From Pelagicoccus sp. SDUM812002 (GTDB lineage Bacteria > Verrucomicrobiota > Verrucomicrobiia > Opitutales > Opitutaceae): a DNA stretch of 64,000 nt. The stretch covers positions 248,001-312,000 of the forward strand of contig NZ_JARXHX010000003.1 of the NCBI RefSeq assembly GCF_031127835.1. Direction: 5' to 3'. A program made the position numbers and the translations under genes. Within the stretch, counting starts at the first letter, position 1; each line of letters begins with the position of its first letter. Under the pieces are notes generated by a model. The model ran no database searches, was not told where the DNA came from, and saw only the letters and a program-made list of their open reading frames with translations. This document shows, in pieces, positions 1 to 8,819 of the stretch.

Positions 1-1165
1 ACACGATTCTCGTGTCGTCGTTACCTCCAGAACGCACTTTTTCTTGGAGTTCTTCGCTCATCGTCACCTGCTCAAAAGACAGCCGGGCCCCGTCAGGAAG
101 GTACGCTCGCGCCCCAAGCGGAAGGCAAAACGGCAGCCAGGTGGCGGCTTCCCAACTTCCTTCCTTCCGCAAAGAAAGCCAATTTTCAGTAAATTCGTAA
201 AAAAACCCGGTCCCAACCTCCAACTTCAGTTTTTCGCCTGTTTCGATCGCGTTGAGGGCCACGGACATCGCATCCGACGAAACTGCGTCACCTCCGGGCA
301 AAAGTGCCAGCACCCGACGCTGCAAGCCGACCGGTAGAGCCTTGAGGCCAGGACGCCTCAAGGCGGATTCGGACTCCTCCCAGCACTGCGACCAAAAAAA
401 CCTCGCTGCATAGTCCAAAGCGTCCGAATCCTCTTCGAGTAATCGGCGACTGCTGCCAACGCTCGCCAGCAACGGGCGATCTGCGGCACGCTGCCACGAG
501 GGAACCGCTAGCTTCCGCAGGCGGGCTCGGTAGTTTGCATCCGAAGAATTGCTCTGGTCTTCTCGCCAAGGGACTTTTGCCGCCCGAAGGGTATCCTTGA
601 TCTCCTCGCGTCCCCAATCTAGCAAGGGCCGCAAGAAAAACAAACCGCCACCTGCCTCCGATATCTCCCTTGGCGCGCAGATACCCCTAACTCCCGCTCC
701 GCGCGACAGACGCATCAGTATCGACTCGACCACGTCGTCTCCGTGGTGCCCAGTTACGATATATGCCGCGACCTCATCATTAGAACCTGTGGTCGCCCTG
801 AAAAACGACAGCCGAGCCTCGCGAGCGAGCGCTTCGTTCACATTTTCGATTCCATCGACCCAATTCGCCTTCGCATGCAAAAAGGGAATATTTAAAGCAG
901 AACACAGTTCCTTCACGAAAGTCGCGTCGGCTGCAGACTCTTCTTTCCTCAAGTCGTGATCGAAATGCAGGACACTGAGTCGTCCGCCCCACTCCTGGTC
1001 TCGAAGATAAAAGCGCAGCAGGAGTAGTGCAAAGACGGAATCCGCACCCCCTGAGCAAGCAACGTATAGCCGCTCAAGCGCATCGAGCTTAACCCCGACA
1101 CCTCGAGGAAATCGGGAGAGATCTATTCTCGACTCTAGACGACGAGCTGCCTCTTCCCAATCCAA
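1..1165 (-). CDS. tilS: tRNA(Ile)-lysidine synthase, 3' end cut by window
   Basis: Converts C34 of tRNA-Ile(CAU) to lysidine, which lets that tRNA read AUA. The P-loop motif SGGADS lies near residue 42 and is followed by an N-type ATP pyrophosphatase core containing HFDHDLR and GHHGDDVVES, as expected for TilS. The frame has no ATG. A TTG at 1165 has a strong upstream GGAGAGAGG six bases away, so I chose it; it sits 18 bases after the serS stop, which suggests co-transcription with serS. The frame is still open at base 1, so the C-terminal part is missing here. The substrate may be the CAU tRNA at 55318-55392 if that one is tRNA-Ile2. Confidence 0.88.
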   Translation of the reverse strand, partial: MDWEEAARRLESRIDLSRFPRGVGVKLDALERLYVACSGGADSVFALLLLRFYLRDQEWGGRLSVLHFDHDLRKEESAADATFVKELCSALNIPFLHAKANWVDGIENVNEALAREARLSFFRATTGSNDEVAAYIVTGHHGDDVVESILMRLSRGAGVRGICAPREISEAGGGLFFLRPLLDWGREEIKDTLRAAKVPWREDQSNSSDANYRARLRKLAVPSWQRAADRPLLASVGSSRRLLEEDSDALDYAARFFWSQCWEESESALRRPGLKALPVGLQRRVLALLPGGDAVSSDAMSVALNAIETGEKLKLEVGTGFFYEFTENWLSLRKEGSWEAATWLPFCLPLGARAYLPDGARLSFEQVTMSEELQEKVRSGGNDDTRIV

Positions 1166-1183
1166 TACCAGCCTCTCTCCGAT

Positions 1184-2455
1184 TTAGAGTTTTTCGATAA
1201 ACTGCTTGCCGACGTAAGGCACCAGAACCTCCGGAAGGCGGATACGTCCGTCTTCTTGCAAGCCGTTTTCGATGATCGCCACAAACACTCGCGGCACAGC
1301 GAGGCCCGAGCCATTGAGCGTATGCAGGATTTCGGGCTTTCCCGTTTCCGCATTGCGATAGCGGATACGAGCCCGGCGAGCTTGGAAGGACCCAAAGTTG
1401 CTGCAGCTCGAAACTTCCAACCAACGCTTCTGACCGGCTGCATAAACCTCGAGATCGTATTGCTTGCAGTTGGTGAACCCCATGTCCCCACCGCACATCA
1501 GCAGAGTACGGAAGGGCAAACCTAGTTTCTCGAGCAGGCTTTCCGCGTATCCGCGCAGCGACTCCAACTCGTCCATGCTGCTCTCGGGCTTAACCCATTT
1601 GAGCAGTTCTACCTTGTCAAATTGGTGAACGCGATTAAGACCCCGAACTTCCTTGCCATGGCTTCCGGCTTCGCGACGGAAACAGGCGGAGTGGCCGCAA
1701 CGGTATATCGGCAAATCAGCTTCGTCTAAGATTTCATCGCGGAAGAAATTAGTCAAAGGAACCTCAGCGGTCGGGATCGCATACAGGCCATCCTCCACCG
1801 TTTGGTACATCTGCCCTTCCTTGTCAGGTAGCTGTCCCGTCGCTGTTGCGCTTTCGGCATTTACCAGAAACGGTACGCCAATCTCCTGGAACCCAGCATC
1901 GCTGCCTTCGTTGAGGAAAAAGTTGATTAGGCCGCGGGCCAGCTTCGCTCCATCGCCAACGAAAAAGGGGAAGCCTGCTCCGCTCACCTTGGCACCACGG
2001 CGCAAGTCGAGGATTTGCTCTATCCATTCGATATCGTAATGGGCCGTCTGGTAATCGGCATCGGCGGGTATTTCGCCAACCTCGCGCACCACCACATTCT
2101 CCGACTCGTCGCGTCCTTCCGGTACACTTTCATCGGGCAAATTAGGAATGTTGAGCACGCTCTCGCCCCACTCCGCCTCGGCTTCGCTAAGCTCGGCATC
2201 CTTCGCCTTCACCTCAGCAGAGACCGCCTTCATTTCTTGCACCTTGGCGATAAATTCTGGACTGCCTTTGGGGAGCTTGGCCATGTCGTTGTTGGCCGCC
2301 TTTTGCTTCGCGCGAAGCGATTCGGCTTCGGAGATAAGGGCACGACGCTTCTCGTCGAGCGCAAGAATAGCGTCGAGGTCGCACTTGATGTGCTTTTTAG
2401 CGATTCCCGCGCGAACTGCGTCTGGGTTTTCTCTGAGGAGTTTCGGGTCGATCAT
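1184..2455 (-). CDS. serS: seryl-tRNA synthetase
   Basis: Charges tRNA-Ser in the cytoplasm. At 423 residues it has the normal bacterial length. The first ~110 residues form the antiparallel coiled-coil arm rich in K, E and A. The class II core follows, with motif 2 around FRREAGSHGKEVRGL (about residue 260) and motif 3 as GSGLAVPR near residue 383. The ATG start at 2455 is well supported because the arm begins MIDPKLLRENPD, the usual N-terminus. It is probably transcribed with tilS just downstream. Confidence 0.97.
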   Translation of the reverse strand: MIDPKLLRENPDAVRAGIAKKHIKCDLDAILALDEKRRALISEAESLRAKQKAANNDMAKLPKGSPEFIAKVQEMKAVSAEVKAKDAELSEAEAEWGESVLNIPNLPDESVPEGRDESENVVVREVGEIPADADYQTAHYDIEWIEQILDLRRGAKVSGAGFPFFVGDGAKLARGLINFFLNEGSDAGFQEIGVPFLVNAESATATGQLPDKEGQMYQTVEDGLYAIPTAEVPLTNFFRDEILDEADLPIYRCGHSACFRREAGSHGKEVRGLNRVHQFDKVELLKWVKPESSMDELESLRGYAESLLEKLGLPFRTLLMCGGDMGFTNCKQYDLEVYAAGQKRWLEVSSCSNFGSFQARRARIRYRNAETGKPEILHTLNGSGLAVPRVFVAIIENGLQEDGRIRLPEVLVPYVGKQFIEKL

Positions 2456-2553
2456 CTTCGATAGGGCTGAGAACTTCGCTTTAAGAAAAGGCTAATCTAT
2501 TCAAAAAACGAGACCACGCCTTATTGGCCTCCTGACCTCAGAGTCAAGCCAGC

Positions 2554-3507
2554 TCAGAGGGCAAGGAGCTTTTCCACCTCAGCGAAAACCGTATCGCACT
2601 CGAGCAGGCTTACTTCCCCCTGCGGGGCCTTCAACGCAGCATTGGCAACGGCTCCTACTGGATAGGTCCCGCGAACCTCAGGCGAAACGAAGCTGTAAAG
2701 CGTAAGGTTTGTTGCACCCAAAGCGCCGGCCAGCTGGGCCGGCCCATTGTCATTGGCCACCACCAAGCTCGAACTCGCCAAGATCCGGCAGAGCTCGCCC
2801 CAAGAGAACTGGCCCTGCAAATCATGCACCCTATCCGGTAGTGGTTCGCTCAATACATGAGGAACAACTCCCAAGACCAAGACCTCAAGATCCTCGTGAT
2901 TCGCCACCATTCGAGCGGCCAGATCCGACATCCCTGACCATGCCCGCTCCGTTTTAAACCTGCCTGGAAAAAGACAGACGACCTGCCTAGCATCCTCAAA
3001 CATTCCCCGAACCAAATCAGGCAACCTCCCGCCTTGGGATAGCGACAAAGCTTCGCTCAACACCGGCTTCAGGCCGAAGATAGAACCAAAATCCTGGAAG
3101 CGCTCCACTAGGTGTCGCCTTTCGTCAGACAATTTGGAAATCACCTCGCCGTAACAGATCGAAGCACCCTCTCGAGCTGAACGCAGGCCAATCTTGCGAC
3201 CGCCCTTCGCGAAGAAACACATTGCTCCCGTTCTAGCATACCCCTCGAAATCGAGAACGAAATCGTAGTGGTCCTGCCTAATCTCACGAAGCAAACTGGC
3301 AAAACTCGCCAACGCCTCGCTTCGACGAAAAACGATAGTTCGGTCAACGAAATCAAAAGACGCCACCAAGGGCTCGTAAAAGCGACGCACTACCCACGTG
3401 AACTCTAACTCGGGATGTTGGAGTTTGATCGATTCGACAACCCTCAGTGCGTGAACAATCTTGTCGAGCGGCGAGGTCATCAAGATCAGGACCTTCGCGG
3501 AACTCAT
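2554..3507 (-). CDS. GT9 family (heptosyltransferase-like) glycosyltransferase
   Basis: A 317-residue cytoplasmic protein resembling ADP-heptose:LPS heptosyltransferases (GT9, GT-B fold). The N-terminus KVLILMTSPLDKIVHALRVV matches the first beta-alpha unit, WVVRRFYEPLV the second, and the C-terminal half has VCLFPGRFKTERAW and the donor-site loop VVANDNGPAQLAGALG. GT9 proteins add heptose to lipid A core in Gram-negatives, so this suggests an LPS outer membrane, but the acceptor cannot be inferred. The gene starts 2 bases after the trmL stop and is probably in the thrB-trmL-GT9 operon. Confidence 0.82.
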   Translation of the reverse strand: MSSAKVLILMTSPLDKIVHALRVVESIKLQHPELEFTWVVRRFYEPLVASFDFVDRTIVFRRSEALASFASLLREIRQDHYDFVLDFEGYARTGAMCFFAKGGRKIGLRSAREGASICYGEVISKLSDERRHLVERFQDFGSIFGLKPVLSEALSLSQGGRLPDLVRGMFEDARQVVCLFPGRFKTERAWSGMSDLAARMVANHEDLEVLVLGVVPHVLSEPLPDRVHDLQGQFSWGELCRILASSSLVVANDNGPAQLAGALGATNLTLYSFVSPEVRGTYPVGAVANAALKAPQGEVSLLECDTVFAEVEKLLAL

Positions 3508-3509
3508 GG

Positions 3510-3986
3510 CTAAGGACTTCCTCGCAATTGCCGCATCACCTCAAATACCGCGACCCCAGCAGAGGTCGCCAAGTTCAAGGAACGCAGGCTGTCGTTATAA
3601 TGCGGAATCTTCAGACGCCGATCTTCACCGATTTCATCGTGTAACCAATCAGGAGCGCCGTAGCCTTCATTGCCGAAAAGCAAACCATCGCCCTCTTCGT
3701 ATTGAATGTCCCAATACGGTTGGCTCGATTTGGTCGTGAACAGAAACAAACGCTTGGGCCCTGCTTCACTCCCTTTGAAGCCTTCCCAATTCTCGTGATG
3801 ATGCACGTCGAGCGACTTCCAGTAGTCCATACCAGAACGCTTCAAGTGCTTGTCCTTAATCGCAAAGCCAAGGGGATGAATCAGGTGTAGCCGGGATTCC
3901 GTGATCGCGCAGGTGCGGCCGATGTTCCCCGTGTTTTGAGGAATCTCCGGCTGGAAGAGAACGACGTGAAGCAACGGCTTACTCAC
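3510..3986 (-). CDS. trmL: tRNA (cytidine/uridine-34 2'-O)-methyltransferase
   Basis: SPOUT-class methyltransferase that methylates the wobble ribose of tRNA-Leu isoacceptors using S-adenosylmethionine. At 158 residues it is the standard TrmL length. Visible family features are the N-terminal FQPEIPQNTGNIGRTC motif, the LHLIHPLGF strand, and the knotted C-terminal SAM region with FGNEGYGAPDWL and LRSLNLATSAGVAVFEVMRQ. The start overlaps the end of thrB by 8 bases, consistent with translational coupling. Confidence 0.93.
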   Translation of the reverse strand: MSKPLLHVVLFQPEIPQNTGNIGRTCAITESRLHLIHPLGFAIKDKHLKRSGMDYWKSLDVHHHENWEGFKGSEAGPKRLFLFTTKSSQPYWDIQYEEGDGLLFGNEGYGAPDWLHDEIGEDRRLKIPHYNDSLRSLNLATSAGVAVFEVMRQLRGSP

Positions 3987-4893
3987 TGTGGGAAATCTGA
4001 AGTCCGGTATTGTCGGCGCTCAAATCGCGACCAACGCTTTCAAGCCCAACTTCGCTAAATGCCACACGCATCGCCCCCATCACAGCTTCCGCTGTATCCA
4101 CTGAACAAGCGCAAAGCACACTGGAGCCACTCCCGCTCAGCCAACCCGTGTAAGCTCCTGCCTCGATACCAGCAGCGATCGCCGCGGCGGCGCCCGGAAT
4201 ATTTTTAAGTCGGTACGGCTCGTGCACGCTGTCATGCACAGCGTTGGAAAGCCCTTCGTATTGGCCCGAAGCCAACGCAGCCACCACGCAGGAAACACTG
4301 TTAATGCTGGAGACAACTTTCGCGAAACCGAGGGATTCGGGCAAAACTCCACGCGAAGCGGATGTGAGAACCTCAAACTCTGGAGACACCACCACTAAAC
4401 GAAGGTCCTCTCCCACTTCTATCTTGTTGACCGCTTCGACTTTCGCAGGGCTGTCGAGAAAACGGGATACTGTAAAGCCGCCCAAAATCGAGGCGCTAGC
4501 ATTATCAGGATGTCCCTCGAGCTCGGTGATCACCTCCACCAGCTTCTCCTTGTCCCAGTCTGCGCCGGACAATTTTGAGAGTCCGCCCAGAATGCCGCCG
4601 CGAACTGTGACGCTGGACCCCAGTCCACGCGCTTGCGGAACATCGCCGCGTATCCGGATTCTAACTTCAAAGGTTGCCACACCGCTTTCCGAGAAAAAGC
4701 AGGCCACCGTCTCTCGAGCCATTTCGCTCAATGGAAAAATGTCCGGCCCGAATGCTTCGTCGCCAACGCATTCGGCCCGCTCAACGGAAACCTCGTTGAA
4801 AAGGGCCACTGCCATACCCAAGGTATCGAATCCCGAACCGCAATTGGAGGTGCTTCCGGGGACTTTGCAAACTACGCGTGAAAGGGATGGCAT
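3979..4893 (-). CDS. thrB: homoserine kinase
   Basis: GHMP-superfamily kinase that phosphorylates L-homoserine in the threonine pathway. The N-terminus VCKVPGSTSNCGSGFDTLGM is typical, the ATP-binding motif is QARGLGSSVTVRGG (about residue 88), and the C-terminal motif is AYTGWLSGSGSSVLCAC. Length 304 is normal. It overlaps trmL downstream. Its pathway partner asd lies about 24 kb away at 28724-29722, so the threonine genes are not clustered. Confidence 0.92.
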   Translation of the reverse strand: MPSLSRVVCKVPGSTSNCGSGFDTLGMAVALFNEVSVERAECVGDEAFGPDIFPLSEMARETVACFFSESGVATFEVRIRIRGDVPQARGLGSSVTVRGGILGGLSKLSGADWDKEKLVEVITELEGHPDNASASILGGFTVSRFLDSPAKVEAVNKIEVGEDLRLVVVSPEFEVLTSASRGVLPESLGFAKVVSSINSVSCVVAALASGQYEGLSNAVHDSVHEPYRLKNIPGAAAAIAAGIEAGAYTGWLSGSGSSVLCACSVDTAEAVMGAMRVAFSEVGLESVGRDLSADNTGLQISHSE

Positions 4894-4930
4894 AGGACGA
4901 TTTTCGAAAAAGGCTGTGTCTCAATAAAAG

Positions 4931-5419
4931 CTAGCGGACGCGAAACGCCTTCATCGTACGATCGATGTCTAGCATCTGCGCTTTCTTTTTCAGGTCCTCT
5001 CTCTTGTCAAAGAGCTTTTTGCCCGTACAGATGCCGACCTCGACCTTTATTAATGCCTCCTTGAAATACATTCGCGTAGGGATAGCCGCCTTGCCGCCAG
5101 CTTCCAAAGCGCGTTCGATCTTCTTAAGCTCCGACTTCTTGAGCAGCAGCTTCCGCTCGCGACGCACCACGTGGTTGTTGATGTTTCCGAACGCGTACTC
5201 GTCGATGTGTATCCCATAAATGAAGAATTCACCTTTGTGAAATCGACAGAAGCCATCGGATATCTGCGCTTTACCGGCTCGGATCGACTTCACCTCGGTG
5301 CCGGTCAAAACGATGCCTGCCTCGAAGGTGTCCTCGACTTCGTAGTCGCGGCGCACCTTGGAGTTGCGGATATCTTGCGGGCTCGAGCCCTTGCCGCCTT
5401 TTTTGTTCTTGCCTGCCAT
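4931..5419 (-). CDS. smpB: SsrA (tmRNA)-binding protein
   Basis: Binds tmRNA and delivers it to stalled ribosomes for trans-translation. The 162-residue product has the family hallmarks NSKVRRDYEVEDTFEAGIVL, GTEVKSIRAGKAQISDGF and the Lys/Arg-rich C-terminal tail ending DIDRTMKAFRVR. It has an additional short Lys/Gly-rich N-terminus, common in the family. No tmRNA gene is seen in the window. Confidence 0.96.
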   Translation of the reverse strand: MAGKNKKGGKGSSPQDIRNSKVRRDYEVEDTFEAGIVLTGTEVKSIRAGKAQISDGFCRFHKGEFFIYGIHIDEYAFGNINNHVVRRERKLLLKKSELKKIERALEAGGKAAIPTRMYFKEALIKVEVGICTGKKLFDKREDLKKKAQMLDIDRTMKAFRVR

Positions 5420-5527
5420 CTCAGGTTATTATCGTCGTCCGGATATAAAAAGGGCGCGGCGGACAATGTCTACCGCGCTCTGTCGAAGTCTTGCGCGAGC
5501 ACATGCACGCCCGCCGCCGTCGGTTTG

Positions 5528-5725
5528 CTACTCGGCGAGCTCGTAACTGATCTTGCCCTCGATGATCTCGCGCAGGGCGATATCCTCGGGATTTAGCTTC
5601 TCCAGCGATTCTACCAGCGGGCGATTGCCATGGCGAAGCTGTTTAACGCGGCGTGAAACGACGTTAATCAGAATGTTTGGGTCCTTGATGACCTTGCGTG
5701 CTTCTTTAATATAATCTTCTCTCAA
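5528..5725 (-). CDS. rpoZ: RNA polymerase omega subunit
   Basis: A 65-residue protein matching the omega subunit, which helps assemble RNA polymerase. The core NILINVVSRRVKQLRHGNRPL followed by NPEDIALREIIEGKISYEL corresponds to the conserved omega helices. It is shorter than the E. coli protein, as in many non-proteobacteria. The 108 bases to smpB contain GC-rich DNA with a possible imperfect hairpin, but no clear terminator. Confidence 0.88.
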   Translation of the reverse strand: MREDYIKEARKVIKDPNILINVVSRRVKQLRHGNRPLVESLEKLNPEDIALREIIEGKISYELAE

Positions 5726-5855
5726 AGCTGCCTCCTTATTAATGGAATCCGCCCTTTTACCTTGCTGCCAAGGTGGGTCAAGTGCTTATTCCGGCTTTCG
5801 CAACGGCTATGTCGCCCTGCGACACTTGGAATCACAGTTAAGCATCCCTGTTACA

Positions 5856-6197
5856 ATGCCTAAATCCGATAACCTTTACGTCTGCTTCACCACTGTGTCG
5901 CGTCTGCCCGAGGCCGAATCCCTCGCCGAAGACATCGTTAAGAGCCGCCTCGCGGCCTGCGTCCAAATCGACTCCCCCGTCACTTCTCTCTACCGCTGGC
6001 GAGGAAAGGTCGAGAAAGAGGAGGAATTCCGCATCGTGATCTACGCACTTGAAACCTCGCTGGAAAAGCTGGAAAGTTTTGTAGACGATCGCCACCCCTA
6101 CGACACGCCGAAGTGGGTTTGCTGCCGAGCGGAAAAAGTTTCAGAAAAGTACTTGAAATGGGCAAATGATGTGTGCAACCTCCGCGGCTTCATTTAA
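5856..6197 (+). CDS. cutA: CutA1-like divalent cation tolerance protein
   Basis: A 113-residue PII-like trimeric protein. CutA is linked to divalent-metal tolerance, though its molecular role is unsettled. Family signatures are YVCFTTVSRLPEAESLAEDI, SRLAACVQI, YRWRGKVEKEEEFRIVI and HPYDTPKWV. The reading frame extends further upstream to 5742, but that part has no similarity to the family; the ATG at 5856 gives the standard N-terminus. Confidence 0.93.
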   Translation: MPKSDNLYVCFTTVSRLPEAESLAEDIVKSRLAACVQIDSPVTSLYRWRGKVEKEEEFRIVIYALETSLEKLESFVDDRHPYDTPKWVCCRAEKVSEKYLKWANDVCNLRGFI

Positions 6198-6215
6198 CCG
6201 GAACCTTTTTCGACC

Positions 6216-6371
6216 ATGTCACAGCATCCTAGCTACAAGTCCAACGCCGCAACCGGCGCCAAGAGAAACGTACTCAAGCGCTTCGAGCGCGTAGAGCTTC
6301 TAAAAAAGCGTGGCGAGTGGAAAACTGGCGACCGCGTTTCCGGACTCAAGAAGACCAAGCCAGAAGCCTAA
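6216..6371 (+). CDS. Chlamydiae/Verrucomicrobia small basic protein
   Basis: A 51-residue highly basic protein (MSQHPSYKSNAATG at the start, ending LKKTKPEA) that is too short for most gene finders. Its middle, KRNVLKRFERVELLKKRGEW, closely fits the small basic protein family known from Chlamydiae, Verrucomicrobia and relatives, thought to be ribosome-associated. It starts 19 bases after cutA and is followed by a clear rho-independent terminator, so the two probably form one transcript. It is one of the best taxonomic markers in this window. Confidence 0.85.
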   Translation: MSQHPSYKSNAATGAKRNVLKRFERVELLKKRGEWKTGDRVSGLKKTKPEA

Positions 6372-6392
6372 GCTTCTAGATAACTATTTTCT

Positions 6393-6426
6393 AAAACGTC
6401 GCTCCCTAAACGGGGCGACGTTTTTT
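6393..6426 (+). terminator. rho-independent terminator after small basic protein
   Basis: Inverted repeat AAAACGTCGC-T-CCC ... GGG-GCGACGTTTT with a one-base bulge and 4-base loop, running into six T residues. It lies 22 bases after the stop of the small basic protein. Confidence 0.9.
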
Positions 6427-6496
6427 GCGTCCACTCGCAGGGCTAGGCTTCAGCCCGTAGCCACGGTGCAAGATCCCGAAAGCCCCGATCCGACCC

Positions 6497-7528
6497 TCAC
6501 CTAAGGAACATTCGCTTCATCAGACTGTTCACCTTCGACCCCACTCCGCCAGAAGCGTTTTCTTTAGCGAGATCGAGGCAAAGGTTACCTTCCAGCAAGT
6601 CGGGCCGCAAAGCATCGACAGTCAGCCAGTGCTCGTATCCTTTCATCTCGGCGCCAGTTAGTGCCTTGAAACGCGTGGGAAGACCGTACCAAGTCAGTTC
6701 TACTCTCCAGCCAGCGTGATCGGGAGGGATCACTTCGTTGTGCATCAGATACGGATTCACTTTTAGCAAATCAGGTATCGACGTATCCCGTACGAAAGCT
6801 TCCACCGCTATTTGTTCGCTCATCAAATACTCCCACGCATCAGCCGCCTCGCCCCTGCGCAAGGCTCCGCAGAGAGCCCAAACATCTGCGCCCACTATGT
6901 TCATGCCGTTGTAGGAACCATGTTCGTTTTTGGAATCGTACGGCTGCTGGTCATACCACGTCTGAAAATCTGGTCCGAGCCAGAATCCCAGCTCGAAGTG
7001 AAGGTGGGCACGACTTCGCGGTATTGAATACCCGCCGGCGCTGCGTCCCATAACAGCGATAGCCTGTCCCCCATCTACGGATACGCCTGCTTCGATCTCT
7101 GATTCAATGGCGCTCAAATGAGCGTAGAGACTCACGACCCCAGGGCCAATTTGCGGATGTTCTATTACGATATATCGCCCGTAGCTACTGTTCCCAGCGA
7201 CGGAATTCACGTAACGGACGGTCCCTTCCGAGAATGCGAAAATGGGATCTGTTGCCTCCTTGCGGCGGTCCCAAGCTGTCGCGCGTAGATCCAAACCTTC
7301 ATGAAAACGATGGCCGCCATTTCTAACGCAACCGAACAAGCCAGACGTGATTCTTCCAGAAACCGTAGGCTGCAACACCCCTTCCATCTCGCCATGCTGC
7401 ACGAACCCGGGATTAGGCGTCGGCCAAAAGTAGGGACCCAACTTCGCTGCTTCTTGAGCATGTCCCCAACATGCAAATACAAACAATGAGAGAAACGCAT
7501 TAGCGCTTAAGCTTCTTTTGAATATCAA
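6497..7528 (-). CDS. secreted M23-family metallopeptidase
   Basis: Zinc endopeptidase of the LytM/M23 type, predicted to cut peptidoglycan cross-links outside the inner membrane. There is a signal peptide at residues 1-24 (hydrophobic core up to GHAQEA). The catalytic region shows HEGLD (first metal ligands, about residue 76), VIEHPQ and YAHLS, and the HLHFELGF motif near residue 176. Residues 230-343 form an extra C-terminal part without a recognised domain. The start is a TTG at 7528 that overlaps the upstream lipoprotein gene by 29 bases; it supplies a KR-containing signal peptide n-region. Coupled translation with the lipoprotein is likely. Confidence 0.82.
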   Translation of the reverse strand: MIFKRSLSANAFLSLFVFACWGHAQEAAKLGPYFWPTPNPGFVQHGEMEGVLQPTVSGRITSGLFGCVRNGGHRFHEGLDLRATAWDRRKEATDPIFAFSEGTVRYVNSVAGNSSYGRYIVIEHPQIGPGVVSLYAHLSAIESEIEAGVSVDGGQAIAVMGRSAGGYSIPRSRAHLHFELGFWLGPDFQTWYDQQPYDSKNEHGSYNGMNIVGADVWALCGALRRGEAADAWEYLMSEQIAVEAFVRDTSIPDLLKVNPYLMHNEVIPPDHAGWRVELTWYGLPTRFKALTGAEMKGYEHWLTVDALRPDLLEGNLCLDLAKENASGGVGSKVNSLMKRMFLR

Positions 7529-7988
7529 AATTAGATTCCTTCAATTTCTTTGCTAGCTCCTCGAGGTTCTTATCGCTCACCTCGAGGAACACAAAAATTT
7601 TCCCGTTCGCGATGGGTCCGTCGATCTTACGCACTCCTAACGGTGCCCCATTTACGACGAGCACCAAGCGCTTGCCCTGATTCGCCACCGAGATCTGATA
7701 AAACTCACGAGCCGCGGGTGGTTTCAAGGTAAATGCTAGGCATCGTCCCAAGTCTACATCTACAACTTCTATTGAATGGTAGTCGTACTCCGAGACGATC
7801 GCCTCGCTCTCGACAGGTATCTGGACTCGACTCAATGGCAGGGTCACAGCGGCTGAATAACCATCGCTCGATACCGATTCCAAAAAGAACCTAGCACGCG
7901 TGAAATTCGCTCCGTCCATTCCGGTGGACTGACAGCCAGCTAAGGCAAACGCGGCGGTCAATAATAGAAGCAATACAGAATTCGGCAC
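7500..7988 (-). CDS. lipoprotein with SecDF P1-head-like C-terminus
   Basis: A 162-residue predicted lipoprotein: signal peptide with a run of leucines and lipobox LAGC near residue 18. The C-terminal half reads GKRLVLVVNGAPLGVRKI, then GPIANGKIFVFLEVSDKNLEELA, which resembles the P1 head subdomain of SecD/SecF by eye. It is not a SecD itself (no membrane domain). I chose the GTG at 7988 because GAGGAGG lies 11 bases upstream and it begins directly at the signal peptide; a TTG at 8024 is possible. It overlaps the M23 peptidase gene, so the two probably act together in the envelope. Confidence 0.6.
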   Translation of the reverse strand: MPNSVLLLLLTAAFALAGCQSTGMDGANFTRARFFLESVSSDGYSAAVTLPLSRVQIPVESEAIVSEYDYHSIEVVDVDLGRCLAFTLKPPAAREFYQISVANQGKRLVLVVNGAPLGVRKIDGPIANGKIFVFLEVSDKNLEELAKKLKESNFDIQKKLKR

Positions 7989-8126
7989 GAAGGAACTATC
8001 CTCCTCGACACCGTACCTAGGCAAGCGAAGAGTTCCGCTCTAAGATTCCCTTACACACTCGCCATAATAGCGCGTCATGTTCTGCTTCAGAAAAACGCCG
8101 CATAAAAAGTACCCAGCCCCCAAGTC

Positions 8127-8819
8127 ATGACCGCACCCGTCACCCTCGCTATCTGCGCCATCACGGCCATCGTCACACAAGTCGCCTTTTCAAAGCCAGA
8201 GATCTTGCAACGCTTGCTATTCAAGCCACGTGAGATCCTCGCTAACGGCCAATGGGATCGCATCCTATCGAGTGCACTGATACATGCGGATTGGATGCAC
8301 GCGGGGTTCAATCTCTTCGCCTTCTACTCTTTCGGTAGCGCCATCGAAGTCATCTACGGATGGAAAACACTCCTGGTCGTGTACCTCTTTTCCGTCATCG
8401 GCGGCTCCATGCTTTCGCTCTTTCTTCATCGGCATCACTCATACTCGGCACTCGGAGCCTCTGGTGGCGTGAGCGGGGTAATCTTCGCCACAATCTTCCT
8501 CGTGCCAGGCACGGGCGTGAGCCTCTTCTTCATCCCGATCGCCATCCCCGGCAACGTATTCGCACTCATTTACTTGATTGGTTCTTTCTGGGGACTGCGC
8601 AAAAACGTAGGCAACATCGGGCACGACGCCCACTTCGGCGGAGCAATCGTCGGGCTCGTATTCGCCTTCGCAATACGCCCCAGCTTCTGCCTAGCGGATC
8701 CTCTCTATTTCTTGGGCTCGATCCTCGTGTCAATCGCGTGCCTGGCTATCCTCTTCATAGATCCCACCAACTCGAGCGGCTCACTCCTGCCGCGGTCGAA
8801 GCCTGAGAGGTCTGACTAA
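8127..8819 (+). CDS. rhomboid-family intramembrane serine protease
   Basis: A 230-residue polytopic membrane protein with about six hydrophobic segments. Rhomboid features are HADWMHAGFNLFAFYSFG (the HxxxN region of helix 2), the serine motif GASGGVSGVIF and the histidine in GHDAHFGGAIVG. The catalytic Ser and His are both present, so it is probably active. The stop codon overlaps by 4 bases the end of the convergent thioesterase gene. A second rhomboid lies at 10227-11084. Confidence 0.9.
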   Translation: MTAPVTLAICAITAIVTQVAFSKPEILQRLLFKPREILANGQWDRILSSALIHADWMHAGFNLFAFYSFGSAIEVIYGWKTLLVVYLFSVIGGSMLSLFLHRHHSYSALGASGGVSGVIFATIFLVPGTGVSLFFIPIAIPGNVFALIYLIGSFWGLRKNVGNIGHDAHFGGAIVGLVFAFAIRPSFCLADPLYFLGSILVSIACLAILFIDPTNSSGSLLPRSKPERSD

